From contig JARBUD010000013.1 of assembly GCA_029239875.1 (NCBI GenBank), positions 124,001 to 188,000 of the forward strand: a stretch of 64,000 bases of DNA, written 5' to 3'. Made by a program: the position numbers and the translations under genes. Position 1 is the first letter of the stretch; every line of letters starts with the position of its first letter. Below, in pieces: positions 1-11,732 of the stretch. The stretch is from Xanthobacteraceae bacterium (GTDB taxonomy: Bacteria; Pseudomonadota; Alphaproteobacteria; Rhizobiales; Xanthobacteraceae). The notes under the pieces were generated by a model. The model saw only the letters and a list, made by a program, of their open reading frames with translations. It ran no database searches and was not told the origin of the DNA.

Positions 1-159
1 GTTCCGCATCACCTCTTCGAGCGCGCGGATGGATTTCTCGCGGCCGACGAACAGGGGCACGATCATGTGCGGGAAGACGACGATGTCGCGCAGCGGAAGA
101 ACAGGGAAGGTCTGCGAGACGCCGGGCGTGAGCGCGGTGCGAGGCTTGGGGCTCGTCAT
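1..159 (-). CDS. lon: ATP-dependent protease Lon, N-terminal fragment (runs off the left edge)
   Basis: Only the first 53 codons are inside the window. The protein begins [13 protein letters not shown] and continues with the hallmark start of the Lon substrate-binding (LAN) domain, [19 protein letters not shown], followed by [14 protein letters not shown]. Lon is a cytoplasmic AAA+ serine protease that degrades misfolded and regulatory proteins. The start is fixed by AGGAAAG a few bases upstream of the ATG. It is the last member of the tig-clpP-clpX-lon quality-control series, all on the minus strand. The ATPase and protease domains lie outside the window, so integrity cannot be judged. Confidence 0.93.
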   Translation of the reverse strand, partial: MTSPKPRTALTPGVSQTFPVLPLRDIVVFPHMIVPLFVGREKSIRALEEVMRN

Positions 160-374
160 GGCTCTTTCCTTTCTGTTGACGGCCGGCCCCGTTCCCCGGA
201 TGCATAACGCATCACGAGGCGGAACCGTGCCGCAATGCGGCCGGAACGCGAACGTTGATCTCTGTGCGGGAGCTGCTTGAGGGCCGCGAGGCACGTAGAT
301 GCGGTCGAGGACCGGTGGTCGAAACTCAGATGGATACGGTCCCGACCCCCGTCAAGGGAGCCTCGCCGGTCGTC

Positions 375-396
375 GGCCGGGCGCATCCGCCCGGCC
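375..396 (-). terminator. GC-rich hairpin between clpX and lon, weak terminator candidate
   Basis: A perfect 9-bp stem (GGCCGGGCG / CGCCCGGCC) with a 4-base loop lies just downstream of the clpX stop. No U-tract follows on the minus strand, so it may attenuate rather than end transcription into lon. Confidence 0.35.
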
Positions 397-414
397 CTGT
401 CCGTCGCCCGTTCC

Positions 415-1686
<1,272 letters not shown>

Positions 1687-2059
1687 GCGTCTCTCCGTCC
1701 GCTCGACGGCCCGGACACCCGGGACCGCCCCAGTCTCGCAGGCCGCCGCGGGCCTCCAAGGGGGGAGAAACGCGACGGCTCGAAATGGCCGTCAAAAGGA
1801 AGCGACTTAAGGGTCAACCGTCCGATCTAGCCAAGCACGCTAGAAGCGACACGATCAAGCGGGCATTCGTGCCATCCCCGACTTAGCGCGGACCGGCCTC
1901 AGCCGCGTCGTCCCCCGTCACACCTCCCGGCGACACTTCATGCTGTTGTCATGCAAGCGCGATACCGCGATGCACGCAAGAGCGCGCTGCAAAAGATCGC
2001 GCCCTCGCCTCTCAATATAGGAAGCCGGCGTGGCTTCGAAAACACGCCGCGGGTGCCCG
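1687..2059. other. 373-bp gap between clpX and clpP with no gene
   Basis: No open frame with a plausible start, ribosome binding site or recognisable product was found on either strand. The stretch presumably carries the clpX promoter. Several TTGA-like hexamers are present, but none has a convincing partner at 16-18 bp, so no promoter is called. Confidence 0.5.
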
Positions 2060-2692
2060 TCAGGCCTTGGCCGGGGCCTCGTCGGGGCGCTTGTCGATCA
2101 CATTATCGATAAGACCGAAGGACTTGGCGTTATCCGAGGTCATGAAGTTGTCGCGCTCCAGCGCGTCCTCGACCGCCTTCAGGTCCTGCCCGGTGTGCTT
2201 CACATAGATCTCGTTGAGCCGCTTCTTGAGGCTCAGGATCTCCTGCGCGTGCAGCATGATGTCGGTCACCTGGCCCTGGAAGCCGCCCGAGGGCTGGTGC
2301 ACCATGATTCGCGCGTTCGGCAGCGCGAAGCGCATGCCCTTCTCGCCGGCGGTCAAGAGCAGCGAGCCCATGGACGCCGCCTGGCCGATGCACAGCGTCG
2401 ACACCGCCGGCTTGATGAACTGCATGGTGTCGTAGATGGCGAGCCCCGACGTCACCACCCCGCCCGGCGAGTTGATGTACATCGAGATTTCCTTCTTCGG
2501 GTTCTCCGCCTCGAGGAACAGCAGCTGCGCGACCATCAGGGTCGCCATGTTGTCCTCGACCGGGCCGGTCAGGAAAATGATGCGCTCCTTCAGGAGGCGC
2601 GAATAAATGTCGTAGGAGCGCTCGCCCCGGTTGGTCTGCTCGACCACCATCGGGACCAGGTAGTTCATGTAAGTATCAATCGGGTCACGCAT
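2060..2692 (-). CDS. clpP: ATP-dependent Clp protease proteolytic subunit ClpP
   Basis: This serine peptidase forms the tetradecameric barrel used by ClpX and ClpA. The product is 210 residues from the ATG that gives [19 protein letters not shown], a start typical of rhizobial ClpP. GAGGA stands about 7 bases upstream of this ATG, so a longer frame opening nine codons earlier is rejected. Catalytic Ser107 lies in GQAASMGS and His132 in MVHQPSGG. The gene sits between tig and clpX on the same strand, matching the conserved proteostasis cluster. Confidence 0.97.
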   Translation of the reverse strand: MRDPIDTYMNYLVPMVVEQTNRGERSYDIYSRLLKERIIFLTGPVEDNMATLMVAQLLFLEAENPKKEISMYINSPGGVVTSGLAIYDTMQFIKPAVSTLCIGQAASMGSLLLTAGEKGMRFALPNARIMVHQPSGGFQGQVTDIMLHAQEILSLKKRLNEIYVKHTGQDLKAVEDALERDNFMTSDNAKSFGLIDNVIDKRPDEAPAKA

Positions 2693-2862
2693 ATTCTGAT
2701 CCTCGGCGATCCGACGCAATGCGCCGCCCGCAAATCACCCTGCCCCACCATAAAGGGAAAGCGCGTCCCTGCCAGTCCGCCGGGCCATTAAGCCGCGGCG
2801 AGCGGATCGCGCGCGGGGCGCGACCCGTCTGTGATGTTCCGACGGCCTCAGGCGGCCAATAG

Positions 2863-4215
2863 TCAGGCAGCCTTGTCGGCCTCGTCCTCGGCGTAGAGTT
2901 CCTCGCGCGAGACGGGGATTTCCTTCACCTTGGCGAGTTCGAGCAGGAAGTCGACGACCTTCTCCTCGAAGATCGGCGCGCGAAGGCTCGCCAGCGCCTG
3001 GGCGTTCTTGCTGTAGAACTCCCAAACCTGCTGCTCCTGCCCGGGGAACTGGCGGGCACGCTCGACGACGGCGCGGGTCACCTCGTCGTCGCTGACCTGG
3101 ATGTTGTTCTTCTCACCGATTTCCGCAAGCACCAGGCCGAGGCGGACGCGACGCTGGGCGATCTTCTCGTAGTCGGCGCGAGCGGCCTCCTCGGTGGTGC
3201 CCTCGTCGGCGAAGGTCCGGTTCTGCGCCTGCATCTCGGAGGTCACCGAGTCCCAGATGCCCTGGAATTCCTGTTCCGCGAGCGTCGGCGGCACCTCGAA
3301 CTGGTGCAGGCCGTCCAGCGCGTCGAGCAGGCGGCGCTTCACCTTGTTGCGGCTCTGCGCGTTGTGCTCCTGGGCGATGCGGCTCTTCACCTGCTCCTTG
3401 AGCGCCTCGAGGCTGTCCATGCCCAGCGTCTTGGCGAACTCGTCGTCGACGGTGAGCTCGCCCGGCGCCTCGATGGTCTTGGCGGTCACCTCGAAGGAGG
3501 CGGCCTTGCCGGCGAGATTGGCGGCCTGGTAGTTCTCCGGGAAGGTCACGTTGACCGTGCGGGTCTCGTCGGCCTTGATGCCGACCAGCTGCTCCTCGAA
3601 GCCGGGGATGAAGCTGTTGGAGCCGAGCACGACCGGGATGTCCTCGCCCGAGCCGCCCTCGAACTTCTCGCCGTCGATCGAACCGACGAAGGAGACGGTG
3701 ACGCGGTCGCCGTTCTCGGCGGCGCCTTCCTTGGCGGCGAAGGGACGGTTGGCCTCGGCGATGCGCTTGACGGTGTCCTCGACCTCCTCATCGCCCACCG
3801 CCAGCACCGGCTTCTCGAGGCTGATGGACTTGAAGTCGCCGAGCTCGATCTTCGGCAGCACCTCGATGCCGACCGTGTAGGACAGGTCCGCCTTGCCCTC
3901 GATCACCTCGTTCACCGCCGCCTCGTCCTGCGGCAGCTCGACCTTGGGCTGCATGGCGAGCTTGAAGCCGCCGTCCTCGACGATCTTGGTGTTGGCCTCG
4001 TTCACGGCCTGGTCGATCACCTCGGCCAGCACCGACTTGCCGTACATGCGCTTGAGGTGCGCGACCGGCACCTTGCCGGGGCGGAAGCCGTTGAGCCGGA
4101 CCTTGTCCTTCAGCTCGTTGAGCCGGACCTGCGCCTTGGCGTCGAGTTCGGCGGCCGGCAGCACCACGCGGTATTCGCGCTTCAGACCTTCGGCGAGGAG
4201 TTCGGTGACCTGCAT
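2863..4215 (-). CDS. tig: Trigger factor, ribosome-bound chaperone and peptidyl-prolyl isomerase
   Basis: Trigger factor binds ribosomal protein L23 at the tunnel exit and shields nascent chains. The 450-residue protein begins [17 protein letters not shown]. The ribosome-docking loop is seen as [18 protein letters not shown] central FKBP-type isomerase domain (about residues 150-240, with [13 protein letters not shown]) and a helical C-terminal chaperone domain follow. The frame stays open further upstream through the tRNA-Leu gene, but that extension is not coding. The acidic, lysine-rich tail is usual. It precedes clpP on the same strand, and the tRNA gene lies 130 bp upstream. Confidence 0.97.
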   Translation of the reverse strand: MQVTELLAEGLKREYRVVLPAAELDAKAQVRLNELKDKVRLNGFRPGKVPVAHLKRMYGKSVLAEVIDQAVNEANTKIVEDGGFKLAMQPKVELPQDEAAVNEVIEGKADLSYTVGIEVLPKIELGDFKSISLEKPVLAVGDEEVEDTVKRIAEANRPFAAKEGAAENGDRVTVSFVGSIDGEKFEGGSGEDIPVVLGSNSFIPGFEEQLVGIKADETRTVNVTFPENYQAANLAGKAASFEVTAKTIEAPGELTVDDEFAKTLGMDSLEALKEQVKSRIAQEHNAQSRNKVKRRLLDALDGLHQFEVPPTLAEQEFQGIWDSVTSEMQAQNRTFADEGTTEEAARADYEKIAQRRVRLGLVLAEIGEKNNIQVSDDEVTRAVVERARQFPGQEQQVWEFYSKNAQALASLRAPIFEEKVVDFLLELAKVKEIPVSREELYAEDEADKAA

Positions 4216-4345
4216 GTTCAATCGGCCTTCGTCTCTGATCCCGCTTGCGCGGCGTTCTCGAATTTCGGTGCGCGGACCGCGGCTCGACGCCGCAGCCTCG
4301 CTCGGGGCAAATCGGTCGGAAAGCGGCGCCGGCGAACGCGAGAGC

Positions 4346-4430
4346 TGGTGCGGGCGGAGGGACTCGAACCCCCACGACTCTCGCCACTGGAACCTAAATC
4401 CAGCGCGTCTACCAGTTCCGCCACGCCCGC
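4346..4430 (-). tRNA. tRNA-Leu (anticodon UAG), CCA end encoded
   Basis: Read on the minus strand, an 85-base cloverleaf is visible. The acceptor stem is GCGGGCG/CGCCCGC, the D-arm contains the AACTGGTAGACG class II signature, and the anticodon stem CTGGA/TCCAG closes the loop TTTAGGT with anticodon TAG. A long variable arm and the T-arm GGTTCGAGTCC follow. The discriminator A and CCA are genomically encoded. The long variable arm and anticodon both indicate leucine, reading CUA and related CUN codons. It lies directly upstream of tig on the same strand and may be co-transcribed with it. Confidence 0.97.
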
Positions 4431-4577
4431 GGAGCGTAAAGAGCGCCCACGAAGGCACACAAACGCATACCCGAGAAGGCGCCGCCAGCCGGGTGCGGGC
4501 TTATAGCACGGCGATGCCGCAGCGCCAGCCCTAAATGCGCCCTCGCCAGGCCGTGCCGCGCACAGCTTTGCGAGCGG

Positions 4578-6068
4578 CTATACGGGCGCGCCGAGCCTGG
4601 CGAACAAGCGCCTGTAAACCGGACGCAGTGCGTCGATGAGGTCGTCGGCCACGAGGCCCGGGCCGGCCTCCCGCGCCGCTTCGCCATGCAGCCAGACGGC
4701 GGCGGCCGCCGCCTCGAAGGCCGGCATGCCCTGCGCCAGCAGCCCGCCGGCGATGCCCGCCAGAACGTCGCCGGCGCCCGCGGTGGCCAGCCAGGGCGGG
4801 GCATTGGCGGCGACGGCGGCGCGCCCATCGGGCGAAGCCACCACCGTGTCCGGCCCCTTGAGCACGATCACCGCGCCGAGCCGCGCCGCTCCGGCTCGCG
4901 CGCGCTCCAGTTTGGACGGCGCGCCGAGAATGTCCGGGCAGCGGTCGAACAGACGGGCGAACTCGCCATCATGCGGGGTAGCGATGGCGGCGGGGGAGTT
5001 CTTGATGAGAGCGGCCAACGTGTCGACGTCGCCTTTGAACGAGGTGATGAGGTCGGCGTCCAGCACCAGCCGGCGGTCGGCGCAGGCGGCGAGCCGGTCG
5101 CGGGCGCCCTGCCCCACGCCGACGCCCGGCCCGATCACCACGGTCGTCAGCCGCTGGTCGGCCAGCAGCCGAGCGAGGTCGGCCGCATCATCGGCCGGCC
5201 GCACCATGATCGCGGAGAGATTCGCGGCATGGATCGGCAGCGCCGCCGCCGGGCAGGCCACCGTCACCAGTCCCGCCCCGGCCCGCAGCGCCGCACGCGC
5301 GGCGAGCCGGGTCGCCCCGGTCGCCTGCGCCGGGCCGGAGACGGCGACGAGATGGCCACGGGTGTATTTGTGGCCGTCGATGCGCGGCACCGGGAAACAG
5401 CCCTCCCACACCGCCGGCACGTTCTCGAAGGCGCGGGGCCTTATCTCGTCGAGCGCCGCAGGATTTATCCCGATCTCGGCAACGGTCAGCTCGCCGCCGT
5501 GCAGCCGGCCGGGCAGCAGCAGATGGCCGGGCTTCGGCCGGAAAAAGGTGACGCTCCCGCGCGCCTTGATCGCCGCGCCGCGCACTTTCCCCGTGGCGCC
5601 GTCGATGCCGGAGGGCAGGTCGACCGCCAGCACCGGCAGGCCGCTTTCGTTCACCCGCTCGACCAGCGCGCGGGCGTCGCCGCCGAGGTCGCGGGCGAGG
5701 CCGGCGCCGAACAGCGCATCGATGATCAGGTCGACGCCTTCGAAGGGTGCGCCCGCCGCCGGCTCGACCGCCCCGTCCCAGCGGCCGGCCATGATCGCCG
5801 CGTCGCCGCGAAGCTTGTCACCTTCACCGAGCAGAGCGAGCCGCACCCGGTAGCCGGCACCAGCGAGCAGCCGCGCCGCGACGAAGCCGTCGCCGCCATT
5901 ATTGCCCGGCCCGCACAGCACCAGCACGCGCGAGCCGACACCCGCGGCTCGCGCGGCGACGCGGGCGACGGCAAGGCCGGCCCGTTCCATCAGCACGGCG
6001 CCGGGCACGCCGTTCGCGATGGTGAAGGCGTCGGCGCGGCCCATCTCTTCGGGAGTCAGAAGTTCCAT
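4578..6068 (-). CDS. nnrD: Bifunctional NAD(P)H-hydrate repair enzyme (epimerase plus ADP-dependent dehydratase)
   Basis: This enzyme repairs damaged hydrated NADH and NADPH. The N-terminal YjeF_N epimerase half (about residues 1-215) shows LCGPGNNGGDGFVAARLL and DALFGAGL. The C-terminal ribokinase-like dehydratase half (about 225-490) carries the ATAGAGDVLAGIAGG anion-hole motif near the end. Length is about 496 residues, normal for the fusion. Two in-frame ATGs stand six bases apart; the second (MELLTPEEMGRAD) is preferred because AGGG lies 9 bases upstream of it but only 3 from the first (6074). The gene stands alone, divergent from glnB. Confidence 0.93.
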   Translation of the reverse strand: MELLTPEEMGRADAFTIANGVPGAVLMERAGLAVARVAARAAGVGSRVLVLCGPGNNGGDGFVAARLLAGAGYRVRLALLGEGDKLRGDAAIMAGRWDGAVEPAAGAPFEGVDLIIDALFGAGLARDLGGDARALVERVNESGLPVLAVDLPSGIDGATGKVRGAAIKARGSVTFFRPKPGHLLLPGRLHGGELTVAEIGINPAALDEIRPRAFENVPAVWEGCFPVPRIDGHKYTRGHLVAVSGPAQATGATRLAARAALRAGAGLVTVACPAAALPIHAANLSAIMVRPADDAADLARLLADQRLTTVVIGPGVGVGQGARDRLAACADRRLVLDADLITSFKGDVDTLAALIKNSPAAIATPHDGEFARLFDRCPDILGAPSKLERARAGAARLGAVIVLKGPDTVVASPDGRAAVAANAPPWLATAGAGDVLAGIAGGLLAQGMPAFEAAAAAVWLHGEAAREAGPGLVADDLIDALRPVYRRLFARLGAPV

Positions 6069-6781
<713 letters not shown>

Positions 6782-6963
6782 CCGCCGCTTCAGGCGTAAC
6801 CGGATAGATGCCGAGGGCATCTGACAGCCGGCAACAAGCGTAGTATGGTCGTGTCCATAGAGCGCGCCGCATCCTGGCCGATGCGGCGCGTCTCGTTGTG
6901 CGACCAATCGCTTGGGACCCATCTGCCCTAAAAATCGGCAGTATCGAAAGAGGTACGGACAAG

Positions 6964-8373
6964 ATGACGACGGCCAAGGATGTATTGAAGCTAATCAAGG
7001 ATAACGACGTGAAATACGTCGACCTGCGCTTCACCGATCCGCGCGGCAAGTGGCAGCACGTGACCTTCGACATCTCGATGGTCGACGACGACTTCTTCGC
7101 TGACGGCCAGGCGTTCGATGGTTCCTCCATCGCCGGCTGGAAGGCGATCAACGAGTCCGACATGCACCTGCAGCCGGACCTCGATTCCGTCTGCATCGAT
7201 CCGTTCTTCGCCGAGACCACGCTGGTCGTGGTCTGCGACGTCCTGGAGCCGACCACCGGCGAGCCCTACACCCGCGACCCGCGCGGCATGGCCAAGAAGG
7301 CCGAGGCCTATCTGAAGTCCACCGGCATCGGCGACACCGTCTATATCGGTCCCGAGGCCGAGTTCTTCATCTTCGACGACGTGCGCTACAAGGCCGACCC
7401 CTACAACACCGGCTTCAAGCTCGATTCGATCGAGCTGCCGACCAATGCCGACACCGAATATGAGGGCGGCAACCTCGGCCACCGCGTGCGCACCAAGGGC
7501 GGCTACTTCCCCGTCCCGCCGGTCGACAGCGCGCAGGACATGCGCGGCGAGATGCTGGCGGCGATGGCGCGCATGGGCGCCAAGGTCGAGAAGCACCACC
7601 ACGAAGTGGCTTCCGCCCAGCACGAGCTCGGCCTGAAGTTCAACACGCTGGTGACGATGGCCGACCACCTGCAGATCTACAAGTACTGCATCCACCAGGT
7701 CGCCAACGTCTACGGCAAGACCGCCACCTTCATGCCGAAGCCCGTCTTCGGCGACAACGGCTCGGGCATGCACGTGCACCAGTCGATCTGGAAGGGCGGC
7801 AAGCCGCTGTTCGCCGGCAACAAGTATGCCGACCTCAGCCAGGAATGCCTGTGGTACATCGGCGGCGTCATCAAGCACGCCAAGGCGCTGAACGCCTTCA
7901 CCAACCCGCTGACCAACTCCTACAAGCGTCTGGTCCCGGGCTATGAGGCGCCGGTGCTGCTCGCCTATTCGGCGCGCAACCGCTCGGCCTCCTGCCGCAT
8001 CCCCTACACCACCTCGCCGAAGGCCAAGCGCGTCGAGACCCGCTTCCCCGACCCCGGCGCGAACCCCTACCTCGCCTTCGCCGCGCTGCTGATGGCGGGC
8101 CTCGACGGCATCCTCAACAAGATCGATCCGGGTCCGGCGATGGACAAGGACCTCTACGACCTGCCGCCGCGCGAGCTCAAGAAGATCCCGACCGTGTGCG
8201 GCTCGCTGCGCGAGGCGCTGTCCTCGCTCGACAAGGACCGCGAGTTCCTCAAGAAGGGCGGCGTCTTCGACGACGACTTCATCAACGCCTATATCGAGCT
8301 GAAGATGACCGAGGTGATGCGCTTCGAGATGACGCCGCACCCGGTCGAGTTCGAGATGTACTACTCGATCTGA
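6964..8373 (+). CDS. glnA: Type I glutamine synthetase
   Basis: This enzyme makes glutamine from glutamate, ammonia and ATP and is the main entry point for assimilated nitrogen. The 469-residue length from [19 protein letters not shown] is standard for the dodecameric GSI-beta form. The signatures [19 protein letters not shown], the active-site segment [12 protein letters not shown] and the ATP-site segment near [10 protein letters not shown] are all present. The adenylylation tyrosine is seen in [10 protein letters not shown], so GlnE control is expected. AGAGG lies upstream of the chosen ATG; an earlier in-frame start lacks one. A strong terminator follows. Confidence 0.98.
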   Translation: MTTAKDVLKLIKDNDVKYVDLRFTDPRGKWQHVTFDISMVDDDFFADGQAFDGSSIAGWKAINESDMHLQPDLDSVCIDPFFAETTLVVVCDVLEPTTGEPYTRDPRGMAKKAEAYLKSTGIGDTVYIGPEAEFFIFDDVRYKADPYNTGFKLDSIELPTNADTEYEGGNLGHRVRTKGGYFPVPPVDSAQDMRGEMLAAMARMGAKVEKHHHEVASAQHELGLKFNTLVTMADHLQIYKYCIHQVANVYGKTATFMPKPVFGDNGSGMHVHQSIWKGGKPLFAGNKYADLSQECLWYIGGVIKHAKALNAFTNPLTNSYKRLVPGYEAPVLLAYSARNRSASCRIPYTTSPKAKRVETRFPDPGANPYLAFAALLMAGLDGILNKIDPGPAMDKDLYDLPPRELKKIPTVCGSLREALSSLDKDREFLKKGGVFDDDFINAYIELKMTEVMRFEMTPHPVEFEMYYSI

Positions 8374-8398
8374 GCGGTTCGCTTCGGACGAACGGAAA

Positions 8399-8423
8399 GG
8401 GGCGCCGCAGGGCGCCCCTTTTT
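8399..8423 (+). terminator. Rho-independent terminator after glnA
   Basis: A perfect stem GGGGCGCC/GGCGCCCC with a GCAG loop is followed directly by TTTTT. It begins 25 bp after the glnA stop. Confidence 0.9.
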
Positions 8424-8488
8424 CGTTGGGATCGTGCCGGCCGGCTCAGAGCCTGACCCGTAATTTGCAACCTGGATGCTTGGAAGCT

Positions 8489-8583
8489 CGTCATGGCCGG
8501 ACTTGGCCCGGCCATCCACGCCTTCGGTACGGCTTAAAGCCTGGCAAGTCGCGGATCCCCGGGCCAAGCCCGGGGATGACGGT
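8489..8583. repeat. Intergenic palindromic repeat, family B copy 1
   Basis: It begins TCATGGCCGG and ends CCCGGGGATGACGG, with internal hairpins (GGCCGG...CCGGCC and CCCCGGG...CCCGGGG). The same outer segments recur at 44180-44268. Such nested palindromes are common intergenic repeats in Hyphomicrobiales. It lies between two convergent genes. Confidence 0.7.
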
Positions 8584-8640
8584 CTAAAGGCGGCATCCGC
8601 CACCTCGAAGAGCTATTGCGAGCCAGATACTCACGCATAC

Positions 8641-9837
8641 TCACGCCGCCGGCCGGTCCTCGGCCAGGATGGCGGCGACCTCGATGCGGTTGCGGCCCTG
8701 CGCCTTCGCCTCGTAGAGCGCCGCGTCGGCCCGAGCCATGTTGCGCAGGATCGCCGCTTCGACCTCCGCGCGGACCGAGCCCTGCGGGGCGGCCCCCAGC
8801 GCCAGCCCGATGCTGACCGAGCATTCCAGCGTACCGGCGCCGAGCTTCAGCCGGTCCAGCTCCTGGCGGAAGCTGCCGCGTATACGCTCCGCGATCTGCC
8901 GGGCGGTCTCCGGCCGCACATCCGGCAACAGCACGGCGAACTCCTCGCCGCCGATCCGCGCGGCCACGTCGCCCGGCCGCAGCTCCAGCAGCAGCACCTC
9001 GGCGAACAGCGCCAGCACCCGATCGCCGGCAGCATGACCGAACCGGTCGTTCACCTGCTTGAAGCGGTCGAGGTCGAGGACCATCAGCGCCGCCGGCCCG
9101 CTTTTGCGGCTGGCCGGCACCGCCTCCTCCATGAAGCCGCGCCGGTTGAGCAGGCCGGTCAGCTCGTCGCGCTGGGCGGCGCTGCGATAGCGCAGCTCGA
9201 CGCGCTCGCGCACCAGGAGGACCAGCGTGAAGCCGACGCAGATCAGCAGCAGGATGGCGAAGAGCCCGATCCAGGCGAGCCTCGGGTTGGAGAACAGGAT
9301 CAACCGGTTGTCGTCGACCATGAAAGTGGCGAACGGCACGCGCAGGATCGTCATGGTCAGCGACAGCGTCAGCAGCCCCAGCAGCAGCGCCCGCATGCGC
9401 GAGGGCGCCACCCAGCCCTTCCAGACCTGCGAGATGCACAGGGAGAGGAGCGCGATGACGATGACCGAGCTCACCTGGATGCGATGCACGATCGAATCGC
9501 CGAAGAATGGAAACTGGCACAGGGCGATCCACACCGCCGGCGCGACGAGCACATAGATGAGCCGCGGCCGGCGCCGGTCAAAGGCACGCAGTCCGGTCCA
9601 GATCAGCCCATAGCCGACGAACACCGCGGCGTTGGCGAGCTGGATGGAGACGAAGTCCGGCACCAGTCCACGCGACATCACGCCGGCGAGGCCGATCACG
9701 AACACCGTGCAGAACGCCGCCCAGTGAACGAGCGCGGTCTCCTCAGGGGTCAACAGCCAGACCAGCGCCATGATGGCCGCCAGCATCAGCACGACCAGCA
9801 GGACGACCGACCAGAGGGTCAACGGATCGAAGCTCAT
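8641..9837 (-). CDS. Membrane-bound diguanylate cyclase (GGDEF), paralogue 1
   Basis: It makes cyclic di-GMP from two GTP, favouring biofilm and attachment. The 398-residue protein has about six N-terminal transmembrane helices (residues 5-195) and then a GGDEF domain. The domain shows the start signature RDELTGLLNRRGF, the nucleotide and metal segment DLDRFKQVNDRFGH, and the active motif RIGGEEF. An allosteric RxxD inhibitory site (RPGD) sits five residues before GGEEF, so product feedback is expected. It is tandem with, and clearly paralogous to, the next gene upstream; both begin with a DPLTLW- or DPWTLW-like stretch. The sensed signal is unknown. Confidence 0.92.
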   Translation of the reverse strand: MSFDPLTLWSVVLLVVLMLAAIMALVWLLTPEETALVHWAAFCTVFVIGLAGVMSRGLVPDFVSIQLANAAVFVGYGLIWTGLRAFDRRRPRLIYVLVAPAVWIALCQFPFFGDSIVHRIQVSSVIVIALLSLCISQVWKGWVAPSRMRALLLGLLTLSLTMTILRVPFATFMVDDNRLILFSNPRLAWIGLFAILLLICVGFTLVLLVRERVELRYRSAAQRDELTGLLNRRGFMEEAVPASRKSGPAALMVLDLDRFKQVNDRFGHAAGDRVLALFAEVLLLELRPGDVAARIGGEEFAVLLPDVRPETARQIAERIRGSFRQELDRLKLGAGTLECSVSIGLALGAAPQGSVRAEVEAAILRNMARADAALYEAKAQGRNRIEVAAILAEDRPAA

Positions 9838-9951
9838 GCAAGGGCGACCGGACTGAAGGACCGCGCGAAATCCGCTGAACTATTGCCAATCGCAGCGCCA
9901 CCGCAAAGGAAATCGGCGGGGAAGACGACACGTCGCGCGACGGAGCTGCGT

Positions 9952-11121
9952 TCAGGAGGCCTGCGTGACGACGACCCGGTTGCGGCCGGCCGACTTCGCC
10001 TCGTAGAGCGCCCTGTCGGCCCAGGCCAGCAACGTCTCCAGCCGCGCCGCCCCGTCGCTGGTGGCAGCCGGGAAGTCGCCGCAGGCGACGCCGATGCTCG
10101 ATGAGCACTCCACCCGCGCCCCATCCGGCCGCATCTGGCCGACGCCGGCCTGGAAGGCCTGGCGGATGCGCTCGGCCGCCTGCGCCGCGGCAGTCTCGAT
10201 GGCGCCCGGCAACAGCGCGGCGAACTCGTCGCCGCCGATGCGCCCGACGATGTCGGCCTGGCGCAGGTTGATCCGCAGCACATGGGCGAACGCCTCCAGC
10301 ACACGGTCGCCGGTGGCGTGGCCGAAGCGGTCGTTGACCTGCTTGAAGTGGTCGACGTCGAAGATGATCAGCGCCAGCGGCCCGGCCATCTCGCAGTTCG
10401 CCAGCGCGAGTTCGCTGAAACCGCGCCGGTTGAGCAGGCCGGTCAGCTCGTCGCGCCGCGCGGCGCTGCGGTGGAGCAGCTCGGCGCGCTCGCGCACCAT
10501 GAGCACCAGCGCGTAGTTGAGGAAGATGGCGACCCCGATCGCCACCAGCCCGACCACCGCATTGTGGGGCTCGGTGAAGGTGACGAGCTGGTTCTGCTTC
10601 ACCTGCGTCGGCATCAGCGGGATGCGCGCGAGATTCAGCACCAGCACGAGGAGCAGCACGACGAACACCGCCAGCCGCGGGCGCGACGGCGTGGTCCAGC
10701 CTCGCCATGTCTGCACGAGGCCGAGCGTCGCCAGCAGTCCGATGAGCGCGGAGATCAGCACCACTCGGCTGCCGACCGACTCCCGGAACGGCGGCAACTG
10801 GCACAGCGCGATCCAGGCGAGCGCGACGAGGACGGCATAGAAGAGCCTCGGCCTTCGCCGGTCGAAACGGCGGAGCCCGCTCCAGATGGAGCCGTAGGCC
10901 AGCAATATCGCGGCGTTGCCGAGCTCGATCGAGACGAAGTCCGGAATCAGTCCCCGCGCCATGCCGGCGGACACGCCGGCCACCAGCAGCCCGGTGAAGG
11001 CGGACCAATAGCCCAGTGCCGATTCCTCTGGCGTGAGGAACCAGACGAACAGCATCGACCCCGCGAGCAGCAGTCCGACGATGAGGACCACCAGCCACAG
11101 CGTCCAGGGATCAAGCAGCAT
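9952..11121 (-). CDS. Membrane-bound diguanylate cyclase (GGDEF), paralogue 2
   Basis: The architecture matches the downstream neighbour: about six transmembrane helices followed by a C-terminal GGDEF domain with RDELTGLLNRRGF, DVDHFKQVNDRFGH and the canonical RIGGDEF. The RxxD feedback site (RQAD) is kept. The start MLLDPWTLWLVVL (389 residues) is chosen because it aligns with the paralogue's start; a frame beginning 27 codons earlier lacks similarity. No good Shine-Dalgarno sequence precedes it, so the start is only moderately sure. The 114-bp gap to the next gene suggests one transcript or a recent tandem duplication. Confidence 0.9.
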   Translation of the reverse strand: MLLDPWTLWLVVLIVGLLLAGSMLFVWFLTPEESALGYWSAFTGLLVAGVSAGMARGLIPDFVSIELGNAAILLAYGSIWSGLRRFDRRRPRLFYAVLVALAWIALCQLPPFRESVGSRVVLISALIGLLATLGLVQTWRGWTTPSRPRLAVFVVLLLVLVLNLARIPLMPTQVKQNQLVTFTEPHNAVVGLVAIGVAIFLNYALVLMVRERAELLHRSAARRDELTGLLNRRGFSELALANCEMAGPLALIIFDVDHFKQVNDRFGHATGDRVLEAFAHVLRINLRQADIVGRIGGDEFAALLPGAIETAAAQAAERIRQAFQAGVGQMRPDGARVECSSSIGVACGDFPAATSDGAARLETLLAWADRALYEAKSAGRNRVVVTQAS

Positions 11122-11194
11122 GAGATGCTCGGATGAACCGATGCCCCGAAACGATAAAGCCCCGCGCCACAGTACCGGCGAACGCGCCGGCCCC

Positions 11195-11229
11195 CAAAGC
11201 AAAAAGGGCGGGCCCGAGGCCCGCCCTTT
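11195..11229 (-). terminator. Rho-independent terminator after rpsI
   Basis: On the minus strand a 12-bp perfect stem AAAGGGCGGGCC/GGCCCGCCCTTT with a three-base loop is followed by TTGCTTTG. It starts 25 bp past the rpsI stop. Confidence 0.85.
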
Positions 11230-11253
11230 CCGCCGAGTGGATGGAGCGCCGGA

Positions 11254-11730
11254 TCAGCGCTTGGAGAACTGGAAGCTGCGGCGAGCCTTGGCCCGGCCGT
11301 ACTTCTTGCGCTCGACCACGCGCGAATCGCGGGTGAGGAAGCCGCCCTTCTTCAGCGGGCCGCGCAGTTCCGGCTCGTAATAGGTGAGCGCGCGGGAGAT
11401 GCCGTGGCGCAGCGCGCCGGCCTGGCCGGAGAGACCGCCGCCGGAAACGGTGGCGACCACGTCATACTGGCCTGTGCGGGCGGCGGTGGCGAAGGGCTGC
11501 TGGATGATCAGGCGCAGAACGGGACGGGCGAAATAGGTTTCGACGTCGCGCTCGTTGACGAGGATCTTGCCGGTACCCGGACGCACCCACACGCGGGCGA
11601 CCGCGTTCTTGCGCTTGCCGGTGGCATAGGCGCGGCCCTGCTTGTCCAGCTTCTGGACATGCTTGGGGGCCTCGGCGGACTGGGACTTCAGGGCCTCGAG
11701 CCCGTCGAGCGACTGAATGAGCTCAGCCAT
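11254..11730 (-). CDS. rpsI: 30S ribosomal protein S9
   Basis: S9 is a small-subunit head protein whose C-terminal tail reaches the P-site tRNA. The product is 158 residues, beginning [17 protein letters not shown], an N-terminal extension usual in alphaproteobacteria. The S9 core follows: [33 protein letters not shown] and the tail [18 protein letters not shown]. The last residues, SKR, are the universally conserved end. The start lies two bases past the rplM stop, so the pair is translationally close, the standard L13-S9 operon. Confidence 0.97.
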   Translation of the reverse strand: MAELIQSLDGLEALKSQSAEAPKHVQKLDKQGRAYATGKRKNAVARVWVRPGTGKILVNERDVETYFARPVLRLIIQQPFATAARTGQYDVVATVSGGGLSGQAGALRHGISRALTYYEPELRGPLKKGGFLTRDSRVVERKKYGRAKARRSFQFSKR

Positions 11731-11732
11731 GG

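Noticed and set aside
2863-4458. Trigger factor with an N-terminal extension of about 80 residues
   Set aside because: The extension runs across the tRNA-Leu gene and shows no similarity to trigger factor. The ATG at 4215 gives the conserved start.
8489-8583. A possible small RNA at the family B repeat
   Set aside because: The same structured element occurs elsewhere and lies in a convergent gap. Repeat sequence explains the hairpins, and no promoter is visible.
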